Source: Uliginosibacterium gangwonense DSM 18521
GTDB taxonomy: Bacteria > Pseudomonadota > Gammaproteobacteria > Burkholderiales > Rhodocyclaceae
Length of the DNA stretch: 64,000 bases
Direction of reading: 5' to 3'
Assembly (NCBI RefSeq): GCF_000373965.1
Contig: NZ_KB892866.1
Span: 90,566-154,565 of the forward strand
A program made the translations under genes and the position numbers. Shown in pieces: positions 18,462 through 27,323 of this stretch. How positions within the stretch are numbered: position 1 is the first letter of the stretch; every line of letters begins with the position of its first letter. The notes beneath the pieces are model-generated. The model made no database searches. It was not told the origin of the DNA and saw nothing but the letters and a program-made list of their open reading frames with translations.

Positions 18462-19346
18462 ATGACGACACGCAAGGGTATCATTCTCGCCGGCGGTTCT
18501 GGCACTCGGCTGCATCCGGCCACACTGGCTGTTTCCAAGCAACTGGTGCCAGTGTATGACAAACCGATGATCTATTACCCGCTGAGTACCTTGTTGCTGG
18601 CGGGGATTCGGGAAATTCTGGTGATCTCCACCCCGCAGGATACCCCACGTTTTCAGCAACTGCTGGGTGATGGCTCCGCCTGGGGCATCAAGCTGGAATA
18701 CGCGGTGCAACCTAGCCCGGATGGTTTGGCGCAGGCCTTCATCATCGGTGCGGATTTTATCGGGGATGGCCCCTCGGCCCTGGTGCTTGGCGATAACATC
18801 TTCTATGGGCACAGCCTGATGGATAGCCTGAAAGCAGCCAATGTCCGCAGCGAAGGGGCCAGCGTGTTTGCCTATCCGGTGACTGACCCCGAGCGTTACG
18901 GGGTAGTGGAGTTCGATGCCCACAGGCGGGCCCTGAGCATTGAGGAGAAACCGAGCAAACCACGTAGCCGGTATGCTGTCACAGGGCTGTATTTTTATGA
19001 CAATCAGGTTGTTGGGTTTGCCCGCAATCTCAAACCTTCTGCACGTGGCGAGCTTGAAATTACGGATTTGAACCGCATCTATCTGGAACGTGGCCAGTTG
19101 GATGTACAGATCATGGGTCGTGGTAACGCCTGGCTGGATACGGGCACGCACGACAGCTTGCTGGAAGCCGGACAGTTCATCCAAACCTTGGAAAAGCGCC
19201 AGGGGCTGAAGATCTGCTGCCCCGAGGAAATCTGCTGGCGCCAGGGCTGGATTGACAATGCCCGTTTGCGTGAGATTGCCACACCCTTGGCTAAGAGCGG
19301 TTATGGTCAGTATTTGTTGCGTATCATGGAAGACAAGGTTTTTTGA
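18462..19346 (+). CDS. rfbA: Glucose-1-phosphate thymidylyltransferase RfbA (RmlA)
   Basis: This 294-residue nucleotidyltransferase makes dTDP-glucose from dTTP and glucose-1-phosphate. [16 protein letters not shown] is the nucleotide-binding signature, followed by [20 protein letters not shown] across the sugar site. VLGDNIFYG carries a metal-binding Asp. A TTG at 18441 is in frame, but ATG 18462 matches the family N-terminus. The stop overlaps the start of rfbC (TGATG). Confidence 0.95.
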   Translation: MTTRKGIILAGGSGTRLHPATLAVSKQLVPVYDKPMIYYPLSTLLLAGIREILVISTPQDTPRFQQLLGDGSAWGIKLEYAVQPSPDGLAQAFIIGADFIGDGPSALVLGDNIFYGHSLMDSLKAANVRSEGASVFAYPVTDPERYGVVEFDAHRRALSIEEKPSKPRSRYAVTGLYFYDNQVVGFARNLKPSARGELEITDLNRIYLERGQLDVQIMGRGNAWLDTGTHDSLLEAGQFIQTLEKRQGLKICCPEEICWRQGWIDNARLREIATPLAKSGYGQYLLRIMEDKVF

Positions 19347-19894
19347 TGAAAGTAGTCGCTACCCCGATCTCTGATCTATTGATTCTGGAACCCCACGTAT
19401 TTGGAGATGCGCGAGGTTTCTTCTTGGAGAGCTTCAACGCGCGGGTGTTTGCCGAAGCCACTGGTGCAAAGGTGGACTTTGTGCAGGATAACCATTCACG
19501 CTCCCAGCAAGGGGTGCTGCGGGGGCTGCATTACCAGATTCGGCAGCCACAGGGCAAGCTGGTGCGTGTGGTGGCGGGGCGTGTGTTTGATGTGGCGGTC
19601 GACATGCGGCGTTCGTCTGCCCACTTCGGGCAGTGGTTCGGCGTTGAACTCAGTGCGGAAAACAATCGCCAGTTCTGGATTCCGCCAGGGTTTGCCCATG
19701 GGTTTGTAGTGCTCTCCGAGACAGCGGATTTTCTCTACAAGGCGACCGATTATTACGCGCCCGAGCATGAACGCTGCCTGCGTTGGGATGACCCCCATGT
19801 GGGGGTACAATGGCCGTGCGAAGGGCTCCCCCTCCTTTTGTCGGCCAAGGATCAGGCAGGGCTTTCATTTGGCGAATGCGAGACCTACTCTTGA
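19346..19894 (+). CDS. rfbC: dTDP-4-dehydrorhamnose 3,5-epimerase RfbC (RmlC)
   Basis: The 182-residue cupin enzyme epimerises C3 and C5 of the 4-keto sugar. The conserved segment QDNHSRSQQGVLRGLHYQ holds the catalytic His, and FDVAVDMRRSS and PPGFAHGF complete the active cleft. Its ATG overlaps the rfbA stop by one base. With rfbB, rfbD and rfbA it gives a complete dTDP-L-rhamnose pathway. Confidence 0.95.
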   Translation: MKVVATPISDLLILEPHVFGDARGFFLESFNARVFAEATGAKVDFVQDNHSRSQQGVLRGLHYQIRQPQGKLVRVVAGRVFDVAVDMRRSSAHFGQWFGVELSAENNRQFWIPPGFAHGFVVLSETADFLYKATDYYAPEHERCLRWDDPHVGVQWPCEGLPLLLSAKDQAGLSFGECETYS

Positions 19895-19951
19895 AGGCTG
19901 ATGCACCAATAGGTATGACAGTATGTTGGTTTGCCGTAGAAGGATAAATAT

Positions 19952-20968
19952 ATGAGTTGCATATTGGTTACAGGCGGCGCCGGGTATATCGGCACCCACA
20001 CCTGCGTGGAGTTGCTCAACGCAGGGCATGAGGTTGTGGTGGTGGATAACCTCTCGAACAGCAAGGTGGTGGCCTTGCGTCAGGTGGAGGAGATTGCCGG
20101 GCGCAGCATTGCGGCGTTTCACCTGCGCGACATCCGGGATCGCGGCGCCATGCGCGAAGTCTTCCGCAATCATGCCATTGATGCGGTGATCCACTTTGCC
20201 GGGCTCAAGGCAGTGGGGGAATCCGTGGCCAAGCCGCTGATGTATTACGAGAACAATATCGCGGGCACCGTGGCATTGGCCGAGGTGATGGCCGAATCCG
20301 GTGTCAAGACCCTCGTGTTCTCATCTTCCGCCACCGTGTATGGCGACCCGGCCAGCGTGCCGATTCGTGAAGATTTCCCGACCATGCCCACCAATCCCTA
20401 TGGGCGTACCAAGTGGATGATGGAATACGTGCTGCAAGATCTGGTCGCCACCGATCCAGCTTGGCGGATTGCCGTGCTGCGTTATTTCAACCCGGTGGGG
20501 GCGCATCCTTCCGGCCTGATTGGTGAAGACCCGAACGGCATCCCCAACAATCTGATGCCCTTTGTATCCCAGGTGGCCGTGGGCAAACGCGAGAAACTCT
20601 CGGTGTTTGGTGGCGACTATCCAACGCCGGATGGCACCGGAGTGCGCGACTATATTCACGTTGTCGATCTGGCGGTGGGGCACGTCAAGGCACTGGGGCG
20701 TCTGGCGCAGCAGCAAGGCTTGCTGACCCTGAATCTGGGGACAGGCAAGGGCTACTCGGTGCTGGACATTGTGCACGCTTTTGAAAAGGCGGCAGGGCGC
20801 AAGATTCCGTACGAAATCGTGGCCCGTCGCCCTGGCGATATTGCCCAATGCTATGCCGACCCGGCGCTGGCCGAACGTGAGTTGGGTTGGCGTGCCGAGC
20901 GTGGGATTGAAGAGATGTGTGCCGATGCCTGGCGTTGGCAGAGTGGCAACCCGGATGGGTTTGTGTGA
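19952..20968 (+). CDS. galE: UDP-glucose 4-epimerase GalE
   Basis: This 338-residue SDR enzyme interconverts UDP-glucose and UDP-galactose. [17 protein letters not shown] is the NAD loop, SSSATVYGD holds the catalytic Ser, and [12 protein letters not shown] holds the Tyr/Lys pair. The C-terminal [16 protein letters not shown] is typical of GalE. AAGGA lies just ahead of the ATG. It directly follows the rhamnose genes and ends before a strong terminator, so the block probably supplies surface-polysaccharide precursors as one unit. Confidence 0.95.
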   Translation: MSCILVTGGAGYIGTHTCVELLNAGHEVVVVDNLSNSKVVALRQVEEIAGRSIAAFHLRDIRDRGAMREVFRNHAIDAVIHFAGLKAVGESVAKPLMYYENNIAGTVALAEVMAESGVKTLVFSSSATVYGDPASVPIREDFPTMPTNPYGRTKWMMEYVLQDLVATDPAWRIAVLRYFNPVGAHPSGLIGEDPNGIPNNLMPFVSQVAVGKREKLSVFGGDYPTPDGTGVRDYIHVVDLAVGHVKALGRLAQQQGLLTLNLGTGKGYSVLDIVHAFEKAAGRKIPYEIVARRPGDIAQCYADPALAERELGWRAERGIEEMCADAWRWQSGNPDGFV

Positions 20969-21003
20969 TCGGCTTTGCGTGATAAAGCGCTGCGTTTGAT
21001 GTG

Positions 21004-21038
21004 AAAAAGGGGAGGCACTTGTGGTGCCTCCCCTTTTT
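21004..21038. terminator. Strong bidirectional terminator between galE and the HDOD gene
   Basis: AAAAAGGGGAGGCAC and GTGCCTCCCCTTTTT form a perfect 15-bp stem with a five-base loop. It serves both convergent genes. Confidence 0.93.
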
Positions 21039-21062
21039 GTTTTCATGCTCAGTTGAAGTGCT

Positions 21063-22202
21063 TCAGTTGAAACTCAGCTCATCTGCAAAAGCCACCGCCT
21101 GGATCAGCGCAGAGGTGATCTGTTGATCACTCAGCCCGAGTTGCTGGGCCTGCTTGCGCAACTGGTCGGGCATGAAGGTCTCGGACGCAGTAGCCAGCTT
21201 GAGCAAGGGCGCATAGGCACCGTCGCCGGTGAGCAGGGCGTCCCGCACGGGCTCAGGTAGGCTCAGTTGCTCCAGGATCACATCAACCGAGGTGCCCAGC
21301 AAGACGTTCAGCAGCGAGAAGGCGCCGGTGATGAACAGGTTGTCCAACTGCGCTTTGTCAAAGAAGTGTGCGCCCAGGATTTCCATCATCCGGGCGCGGG
21401 CCAGCGCGGCCTGCATCACCGCCGGGGCGGTAGGGTCCTTGCTGGCGGACACGAGCAGCAGCGAGAGCCACTTGTTGAGCTTGTCGCGCCCCAGGATCGT
21501 TACTGCATGGCGGAAGGACTGTACTTCCACCATCAGCCCGAAGCCAGCCGAGTTGATGTAACGTAGCAGCTTATAGGGCAGGGTCACGTCCTGCTTGAGC
21601 ACGGCCTCGATGTCGTTGATTTCCGCATCGTTGCGCACCAGATTGAGTAGCCGCACGATCTGTGCATGCGAGGGCGCCAGTGTTTTCGACGGGGTGACGC
21701 CGTGCAGGAAGAACCAACCCGCTGCACCGCTGTAGCCTTGGGCTACGGCCTGCTGGAAGGATGGCACATCGGGCAGCCCCCATGCCAATGCCACGCCTGG
21801 AGCCCCGGCCGGATTGGGCACCTTGTTGATGTCTGCCAGCGCGAAGCGGCAGTCAATCCCATCGGGCCAACGCACACCGGGCTGGAACCAGCTGACTGCC
21901 AGCGGGATGTTGGCTTCATTCATCCGGGTGATCAGTTCCTGGATCTGCGTGTATTGCAGGGCTTGGGCCGGGATTTCGATCAGCGTGCCTTCCGGCGGTT
22001 GCCAAGCGAAGAGATCGGCTGTGGGTACGAGTCGCCCCAGGCTGACAAAAACGGTATGCGTCTTGGGCCAATGCGGACGAAGCTCCTCCAATGCCTCCAC
22101 CGCCTCGGGGACGGTGCTGGCATGGACGATCAGGCGGTTGGCCGTGATCGCGCGTTGTTGGTTGACGACGGGTTCGCGCGTAATGAGAACACCGTTGGGC
22201 AT
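21063..22202 (-). CDS. HDOD domain signalling protein with degenerate EAL-like N-terminus
   Basis: The 379-residue protein has an N-terminal half like a worn EAL domain (ILITREPVVNQQRAI-type opening in YuxH-like proteins). No intact EAL metal site is visible. A C-terminal HDOD domain runs from about residue 170, with LLRYINSAGFGL and FRHAVTILGRDKLNKWL. Such proteins act in signalling, often linked to motility or cyclic-di-GMP networks, without phosphodiesterase activity. AGAGGATT precedes the ATG at 22202. An upstream in-frame start at 22310 would add 36 non-conserved residues and is rejected. Confidence 0.8.
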   Translation of the reverse strand: MPNGVLITREPVVNQQRAITANRLIVHASTVPEAVEALEELRPHWPKTHTVFVSLGRLVPTADLFAWQPPEGTLIEIPAQALQYTQIQELITRMNEANIPLAVSWFQPGVRWPDGIDCRFALADINKVPNPAGAPGVALAWGLPDVPSFQQAVAQGYSGAAGWFFLHGVTPSKTLAPSHAQIVRLLNLVRNDAEINDIEAVLKQDVTLPYKLLRYINSAGFGLMVEVQSFRHAVTILGRDKLNKWLSLLLVSASKDPTAPAVMQAALARARMMEILGAHFFDKAQLDNLFITGAFSLLNVLLGTSVDVILEQLSLPEPVRDALLTGDGAYAPLLKLATASETFMPDQLRKQAQQLGLSDQQITSALIQAVAFADELSFN

Positions 22203-22215
22203 GAGAATCCTCTCC

Positions 22216-23247
22216 TCAGAGCTTGTTGTCGGATGCGAAACTGAATGCATCCGCGAAAAATGCGTGCTCAGGCAAACCGCAGGTCTGCATGAAATCGGCT
22301 CGCGCCGCATCGATCATTGCCGGGGCGCCACAGGCGTACACTTGATGCGCAGATAGATCCGGCCAGTCCTTTATAACGGCATGGTGCACAAGACCTTTAT
22401 GGCCCGCCCATCCATCCGGCACTTCATCCGAGATGACCGGGCGATAATCGAAGCCCGGGATTTCCTGCTGCCAACGCTCGGCCAACTCATGCATGTAAAG
22501 CCCGGCGCGGTTGCGTGCGCCCCAGTAGAGCGTGGTCGGGCGGTGGATGCCCTGGGCCTGCATGTATTCGACGATGGCCTTGATGGGGGCAAAGCCGGTG
22601 CCCCCCGCCAGTAGGATGATAGGCTTGTCGCCGCCCTGCTCAGGTGCTTCGCGCAGAAAGAAGCTCCCCAGCGGGCCTTCCAGGCGGAGGATGTCGCGCG
22701 GCTTCATGCTGGTGAAGACTTTGCTGGTGAAGAGCCCGTTCGGAATCTGCCGGATGTGCAGTTCCAGCGTATCGCCACCTGGGGCATTGGCAATTGAAAA
22801 GCTGCGTCGTTGGCCATCAGGCAGCAGGAAGTCGATGTACTGTCCGGCGCGGAACTGAAATTCCTCCGTAGGCGGGAGCTTGACCTTGAGAATCATCACG
22901 TCATCCGCCACCTTGTCTAGGCTGGCGACACGACAGGGCAGCTTGCGTACGGGAATGTCCTGCGCCGAGCGGACTTCGCGGCATTCGATGCTGAGGTCGC
23001 TGCGGGCATGGGCGCAGCACATCAGCACTCCACCCTGTTCGCGTTCTGTGGTGCTGAGAGTGCTTTCGGGCGAGCGGCCATGATCGACCTCACCAGTCAG
23101 CACGCGCCCCTTGCAGGCTCCGCAGGCGCCATCGCGGCAGCCATAGGGCACCAGCAGGTGGGCATCCAGGGCGGCTTGTAGCAAGGTGGTGTCTGCCGTG
23201 GCATCGAAGTGATGGGGGCCGGGGAATAAAGAAACCTTGAAAGACAT
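22216..23247 (-). CDS. 2Fe-2S/FAD oxidoreductase (CDP-6-deoxy-delta-3,4-glucoseen reductase-like)
   Basis: This 343-residue electron-transfer protein has an N-terminal plant-type ferredoxin domain with PYGCRDGACGACKG and a later MCC, giving the four cluster cysteines. A ferredoxin-NADP reductase module follows, with FAD contact RSFSIANAPG and the NAD site LLAGGTGFAPIKAI. Betaproteobacterial relatives carry the AscD-like name, although many serve as general phenol-hydroxylase-type or ubiquinone-linked reductases. The true partner oxygenase is not in the window. It ends 13 bases before the HDOD gene and may share its transcript. Confidence 0.85.
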   Translation of the reverse strand: MSFKVSLFPGPHHFDATADTTLLQAALDAHLLVPYGCRDGACGACKGRVLTGEVDHGRSPESTLSTTEREQGGVLMCCAHARSDLSIECREVRSAQDIPVRKLPCRVASLDKVADDVMILKVKLPPTEEFQFRAGQYIDFLLPDGQRRSFSIANAPGGDTLELHIRQIPNGLFTSKVFTSMKPRDILRLEGPLGSFFLREAPEQGGDKPIILLAGGTGFAPIKAIVEYMQAQGIHRPTTLYWGARNRAGLYMHELAERWQQEIPGFDYRPVISDEVPDGWAGHKGLVHHAVIKDWPDLSAHQVYACGAPAMIDAARADFMQTCGLPEHAFFADAFSFASDNKL

Positions 23248-23286
23248 GGCTGTAGGCGATGTTGAGGGACGTGGGATAATACGGTG

Positions 23287-24159
23287 ATGAACAGACTTCT
23301 GATTATAGGTTGTGGCGACGTAGCCAGTCGGGCCTTGCCCTGGCTGCGCCGTCGCTTCCGCGTGTATGCCTTGGTACGTAATATGGCCGGGGCACAGGCT
23401 TTGCGCGCGCAAGGCATCACGCCGATCCTGGGCGACCTGGATCAGCCCCGCAGCCTGAAGAGGCTGGCAGGTCTGGCCCATTACGTGTTGCACAGCGCAC
23501 CACCGGCAGAGACCACCACAGACGATGCACGTACCCGCCGCCTCCTGGCTACCTTGGCACAAGGCCAAAGTCTAGCACGTGCCATGGTCTATATCAGCAC
23601 CACCGGTGTGTATGGCGATTGTCAGGGTGCCTGCGTGGATGAATCACGCCCGCTGCGCCCTGCCACGGCGCGTGCGCAGCGGCGGGTGGCGGCAGAGCAG
23701 TGCCTGCGGCGTTTCGCCAGTCGTCAGGGCTGTGCCCTGCGTATTCTGCGTGCCCCTGGCATCTATGCTGCCCAGCGCCTGCCCTTGGCACGCCTGCGCC
23801 AAGCCAGCCCGGTGCTGTGTGCCCAAGAGGATGTGTATACCAACCACGTCCATGCCGATGATCTGGCCCATGCCGCCTGCCTTGCGCTCCTGCGCGGGCC
23901 ACGTCTGCGCGTGTATAACGTGTGCGATGATACGCACCTGAAGATGGGCGACTGGTACGATGCACTGGCTGATGCCGCCGGTTTGCCCCGTCCGCCACGG
24001 GCTACCTGGGCGGAATGTGCAGCAAGTCTGTCGCCTGCCACCTTGTCCTTCATGGGCGAATCGCGGCGGATCTGCAACACCCGCATCAAGCGGGAGCTAC
24101 GCTGGCAGCCCGCCTACCCGGACGTCGTGGCGGCCCTCCCTCAACTTCTAAAGGATTGA
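23287..24159 (+). CDS. SDR-family NAD(P)-dependent epimerase/dehydratase (YeeZ-like)
   Basis: The 290-residue protein starts with a Rossmann segment LLIIGCGDVASRALPWLRRR. It keeps an SDR-like STTGVYGD strand but lacks a canonical YxxxK at the usual place; RVAAEQCLRRF follows instead. It resembles the YeeZ/atypical SDR group, for which no reaction is firmly known. It is divergent from the reductase gene with 39 bp between starts. It is followed at 4 bp by hemJ, so the two are likely co-transcribed. Confidence 0.75.
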   Translation: MNRLLIIGCGDVASRALPWLRRRFRVYALVRNMAGAQALRAQGITPILGDLDQPRSLKRLAGLAHYVLHSAPPAETTTDDARTRRLLATLAQGQSLARAMVYISTTGVYGDCQGACVDESRPLRPATARAQRRVAAEQCLRRFASRQGCALRILRAPGIYAAQRLPLARLRQASPVLCAQEDVYTNHVHADDLAHAACLALLRGPRLRVYNVCDDTHLKMGDWYDALADAAGLPRPPRATWAECAASLSPATLSFMGESRRICNTRIKRELRWQPAYPDVVAALPQLLKD

Positions 24160-24163
24160 ACCC

Positions 24164-24604
24164 ATGCTCTACCTGTGGATGAAGGCCATACACGTCTTCT
24201 TTGTTGTCAGCTGGTTTGCCGGGCTCTTCTACCTGCCGCGCATTTTCGTGAATCTGGCCCAGGTGGCACCCGGTAATGCAGAGTATGACCGCCTGCTGGG
24301 CATGGCCCGGCGCCTGAAGCGCTTCATGCTGATCCTGATGGCGGGCACCTTCATTTTCGGTGGGGCGGTCATCTTCTCCAATGGCCTGGAAGGTGTGCCT
24401 TTCTGGCTTGTGCAGAAATGGCTCTGGGTAAAAGCCGTGCTGGTGATTGGGCTGGTTGCCTATGATTATGGGTGTGCCATCCTGCTGCGCGAATTCGAGC
24501 AAGGGCGCAACCAATACAGCCACGTCTGGTTCCGTTGGTTCAACGAAGCCCCCACCATCATTTTATTGATCGTCTGCATTCTGGCGATTGTCAAACCGTT
24601 CTGA
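24164..24604 (+). CDS. hemJ: HemJ-type protoporphyrinogen IX oxidase (CopD-like membrane protein)
   Basis: This 146-residue integral membrane protein has four predicted helices. It starts MLYLWMKAIHVFFVVSWFAG, which carries the conserved His of the HemJ family (His10). The RMxxxLxxLL-like segment and the KWLWVKAVLV helix with its conserved Lys are also present. HemJ oxidises protoporphyrinogen IX to protoporphyrin IX in haem synthesis where HemG and HemY are absent. AAGGA precedes the ATG. Confidence 0.85.
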   Translation: MLYLWMKAIHVFFVVSWFAGLFYLPRIFVNLAQVAPGNAEYDRLLGMARRLKRFMLILMAGTFIFGGAVIFSNGLEGVPFWLVQKWLWVKAVLVIGLVAYDYGCAILLREFEQGRNQYSHVWFRWFNEAPTIILLIVCILAIVKPF

Positions 24605-24611
24605 GGCACGT

Positions 24612-25775
24612 ATGTCCGATACATTTTTCCTGCCATGCCCGCGTGGGCTGGAGCAATTCCTGGTGGCCGAACTCAAGGGGTTTGGCGCCAAAAATATCGA
24701 AACCGTGCCCGGTGGCGTGCAGTGCGAAGGCGAATGGGAACTGGCATGGCGCGCCAACCTTGAATCCCGGATTGCCACACGCGTATTGTGGAAGGTGGGC
24801 TTTGGCCGTTACCGTGGCGAAGATGACATCTACCGGATTGCCTATGCCACCACCTGGGCGAAGTGGTTCGAGCCCACGGATACCATCCGTGTATATGTCA
24901 CCGCCATCAAGTCGCCGCTCAAGAGCCTGAACTTCACCACCCTGCGCATCAAGGATGGCTTGTGCGACCACTTCCGGGCCGTGCGCGGAGATCGTCCATA
25001 TATCGACACCGAACACCCGGACATGCGTATCCACGCATTCCTCACGGAAAACACTTGCACGCTCTATCTGGATACCTCGGGGGACGCGCTCTACAAGCGT
25101 GGCTTCAAACGCGCCAAGGTTGAAGCCCCCCTCAAGGAAAATCTGGCCGCTGGCATCATCATGCTATCGGGATGGCAACCGGGGGATGTGTTGCTCGACC
25201 CCATGTGCGGCAGCGGCACCTTCCTGATTGAAGCCGCGCAGATGGCGCTCGATATTGCTCCCGGCCTCGGACGCAACTTTGCTTTCGAGCGCTTCCGTCA
25301 GCATGATGATGGGGCGTGGCGCAGCCTGCGGACCACGGTCGAACAACGCCGCAAGCATATCCCGGAGCTGCCGATTTTTGGCTCCGACATTGATCCGCAC
25401 CAGCTTAGCGCTGCGCAGGCCAACCTGGATGCAGCGGGGCTGGGGCGAGCCGTTGAGCTGATCGAAAGCGACATTCTGGACATCGAGCCCCCCTCCGATG
25501 AAGGCGTATTGGTCACCAATCCCCCCTACGGCGTCCGCCTGTCCTCTGGCGAGGAACTGGCCGACTGGTATCCGCTGGTGGGCAATGTGCTCAAGCAACG
25601 CTTTGCCGGGTGGAATTGCTACTTCCTGTCTGCCGACATGGAACTTGCCAAACGCATCGGGCTGAAAGCCAGCAAGCGCACCCCGCTCATGAACGGCGAC
25701 CTTGACTGCCGCCTGTTTGAATATCGCATCGTTGCCGGGCAAAACCGTGGCAAGCGCGTGGAAGATGAACAGTAA
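24612..25775 (+). CDS. THUMP-domain class I RNA methyltransferase (RlmL N-terminal type)
   Basis: The 387-residue protein has a ferredoxin-like/THUMP RNA-binding part (residues 1-160; opening LPCPRGLEQFLVAELK). A SAM methyltransferase domain follows, with LLDPMCGSGTFLIEAA and the amino-methylase motif VTNPPYGVRL (NPPY). It matches the m2G-forming RlmL family, which modifies 23S rRNA. The RlmK half of the enteric fusion is absent. GAGG five bases before ATG 24612 selects this start over an in-frame ATG at 24588. Confidence 0.88.
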   Translation: MSDTFFLPCPRGLEQFLVAELKGFGAKNIETVPGGVQCEGEWELAWRANLESRIATRVLWKVGFGRYRGEDDIYRIAYATTWAKWFEPTDTIRVYVTAIKSPLKSLNFTTLRIKDGLCDHFRAVRGDRPYIDTEHPDMRIHAFLTENTCTLYLDTSGDALYKRGFKRAKVEAPLKENLAAGIIMLSGWQPGDVLLDPMCGSGTFLIEAAQMALDIAPGLGRNFAFERFRQHDDGAWRSLRTTVEQRRKHIPELPIFGSDIDPHQLSAAQANLDAAGLGRAVELIESDILDIEPPSDEGVLVTNPPYGVRLSSGEELADWYPLVGNVLKQRFAGWNCYFLSADMELAKRIGLKASKRTPLMNGDLDCRLFEYRIVAGQNRGKRVEDEQ

Positions 25776-25802
25776 CAGAGTATCCATAAGGAATATCCAC
25801 CC

Positions 25803-26309
25803 ATGAACCTCAGTTACTGCCGTATCCACCTGCCCAAAGACATCGCCTTGCAGCGCTTTGCTGTTTGGCTCGATTTGCCCCCTGCTGGCCCGCTCAAGCG
25901 CTGCAGCTTTGAGGGCGCGATTGACAAGGCCTGCGACGCAGATGGCGCATGGCTCGGAGACGCTGTTTTTGTAGCAGAAATCGAAGGTTGGACCTTGTTC
26001 CAGGACCTCTCCGGCGGGCTTGGCGCGATCGCAGCGGAAGACTGGTCACGTCTGGCCGGTGAGGAAGAACTGATCGTCGCCGGGTACAACGACGCCATTC
26101 CCAGTGGGGAACTGATTGTTGTCCGCAAGGGCCAGATTGTGCGTGCACTGGTTGATGCACCAGACGAGCAGCGCAATATCGGAACGCCCGACAATGAGTT
26201 TGCATCCTTCAAACGCTGGCAGGATATCGCCCGGTATGTGGATGACGATGAGCTGGGCTTTGCCGAAAAGGGGTGGCTCTGGGTGTATCGGGAGCGTGAG
26301 GACGATTAG
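25803..26309 (+). CDS. Uncharacterised 168-residue protein
   Basis: I do not recognise this protein. It is acidic, predicted soluble and without a signal peptide. It opens NLSYCRIHLPKDIAL and contains WLGDAVFVAEIEGWTLFQD and ASFKRWQDIARYVDDD. The regular alternation of strands and helices suggests a compact globular domain, such as the small companions of SUKH/SMI1-like proteins, but I cannot support that. AGGA nine bases before the ATG and a terminator after the stop support it as a gene. A dispersed repeat touches its stop codon. Confidence 0.65.
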   Translation: MNLSYCRIHLPKDIALQRFAVWLDLPPAGPLKRCSFEGAIDKACDADGAWLGDAVFVAEIEGWTLFQDLSGGLGAIAAEDWSRLAGEEELIVAGYNDAIPSGELIVVRKGQIVRALVDAPDEQRNIGTPDNEFASFKRWQDIARYVDDDELGFAEKGWLWVYREREDD

Positions 26310-26338
26310 AAGCCGTAACAAAATGATTCTGGCGTTGT
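26309..26338. repeat. Dispersed 30-bp repeat, copy 2
   Basis: This is the second copy of the element at 289-318, again immediately behind a TAG stop. Two mismatches separate the copies, both in the middle of the element. Confidence 0.6.
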
Positions 26339-26349
26339 ACTACAAAAAG

Positions 26350-26390
26350 TGGGCAAGACCTTGAGTGCGATGGCCTTGCCCATTTTTTTG
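26350..26390 (+). terminator. Terminator of the 168-aa gene
   Basis: TGGGCAAG pairs with CTTGCCCA around an 11-17 base loop region, with CC/GG extending the stem, followed by seven T. It ends next to the stop of the convergent ADP-ribosylglycohydrolase gene. Confidence 0.8.
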
Positions 26391-27305
26391 TTAGCATGTT
26401 GCGTGGCAGGACAACTCAAACAGTTGATCTGCCATGTGTTCGATGTCTTCCCTCATGCATAGGCGCTGTAACCAGCGCTGTGGAATCGCGTCGGCGCCAT
26501 AATATGCACCTGCAATCTGCCCGGTGATTGCTGCCGTGGTGTCGGCATCGTCTCCAAGATTGGCCGCTTTCAAAATTGCGTCAGCAAAGTTGTCTGTGTG
26601 GTGGAAGCACCATAAGGCGGCCTCAAGGGAACTGATGACGTATCCCGTGCCAAAGATCGCATCCTCTGTCTTTTGCAGGTAATCGCCTCGGGCAAGTGCT
26701 TGAACCTGAGCTTCGGTCGCTGAGTAAGCATGTGCGAGCAAAACATCCTGTTTTGTGGCTCCTTTGAGTGCCTGATACAGCATTGCCGCGAACAGCTCAC
26801 AGCATTCGAGAGCTTCTGGTGCTGCGTGGGTCGTGCGAGAACTCTCCCTGGCCTGCGCCTGCATGGCCTCTACGTCCGGAAAATAGAATAGCGGCACGGG
26901 CGCTAGGCGCATCAATGATCCGTTGCCAGCACTTCTCGGGTCAGTTGAGCCCGCATACGGATTTTGCGTAGTGCGAAACTGTTCCAGTGCTGTGGCAACG
27001 GTCATGCCAATGTCAAAACAGCTTCCAGTGGAACTCATGTATCCCCACTGCTGCCAGTTGCAGTAGCGGGTCATTTGATCTTTGGCATCAAACCCCTTGC
27101 ATTTAATCAGGCTTTCTGCCAGACACAGGGCCATGGAGGTGTCATCCGTCCAATAGCCAGGGGGCAAGGCAAAGCAGCCGCCCCCCACCATGTCGGTGAC
27201 TGGCGCAAATGATCCCTTGGGCTCGAATTCGACCGTGGTGCCTACGGCATCACCGCAGGCCAGCCCGAGCAGACACCCACGAAAACGCTCCTGTAAGGTC
27301 GTCAC
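26391..27305 (-). CDS. ADP-ribosylglycohydrolase family protein (DraG/ARH-like)
   Basis: The 304-residue all-alpha protein shows the two metal-binding signatures of the family. WTDDTSMALCLAES is near residue 56, and NLGDDADTTAAITGQIAGA lies near the C-terminus. The opening is FRGCLLGLACGDAVG. Such enzymes remove ADP-ribose from proteins, nucleic acids or small molecules. It is the last gene of a six-gene NAD operon, suggesting it returns ADP-ribose for salvage or reverses an ADP-ribosylation. The start is GTG 27305, with AGGAG upstream. Confidence 0.9.
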   Translation of the reverse strand: MTTLQERFRGCLLGLACGDAVGTTVEFEPKGSFAPVTDMVGGGCFALPPGYWTDDTSMALCLAESLIKCKGFDAKDQMTRYCNWQQWGYMSSTGSCFDIGMTVATALEQFRTTQNPYAGSTDPRSAGNGSLMRLAPVPLFYFPDVEAMQAQARESSRTTHAAPEALECCELFAAMLYQALKGATKQDVLLAHAYSATEAQVQALARGDYLQKTEDAIFGTGYVISSLEAALWCFHHTDNFADAILKAANLGDDADTTAAITGQIAGAYYGADAIPQRWLQRLCMREDIEHMADQLFELSCHATC

Positions 27306-27323
27306 AGATGCACGCTCCTGGAA

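Noticed and set aside
18150-19184. 344-codon open frame antisense to rfbD/rfbA
   Set aside because: It spans the junction of two confirmed genes on the other strand and has no start signal.
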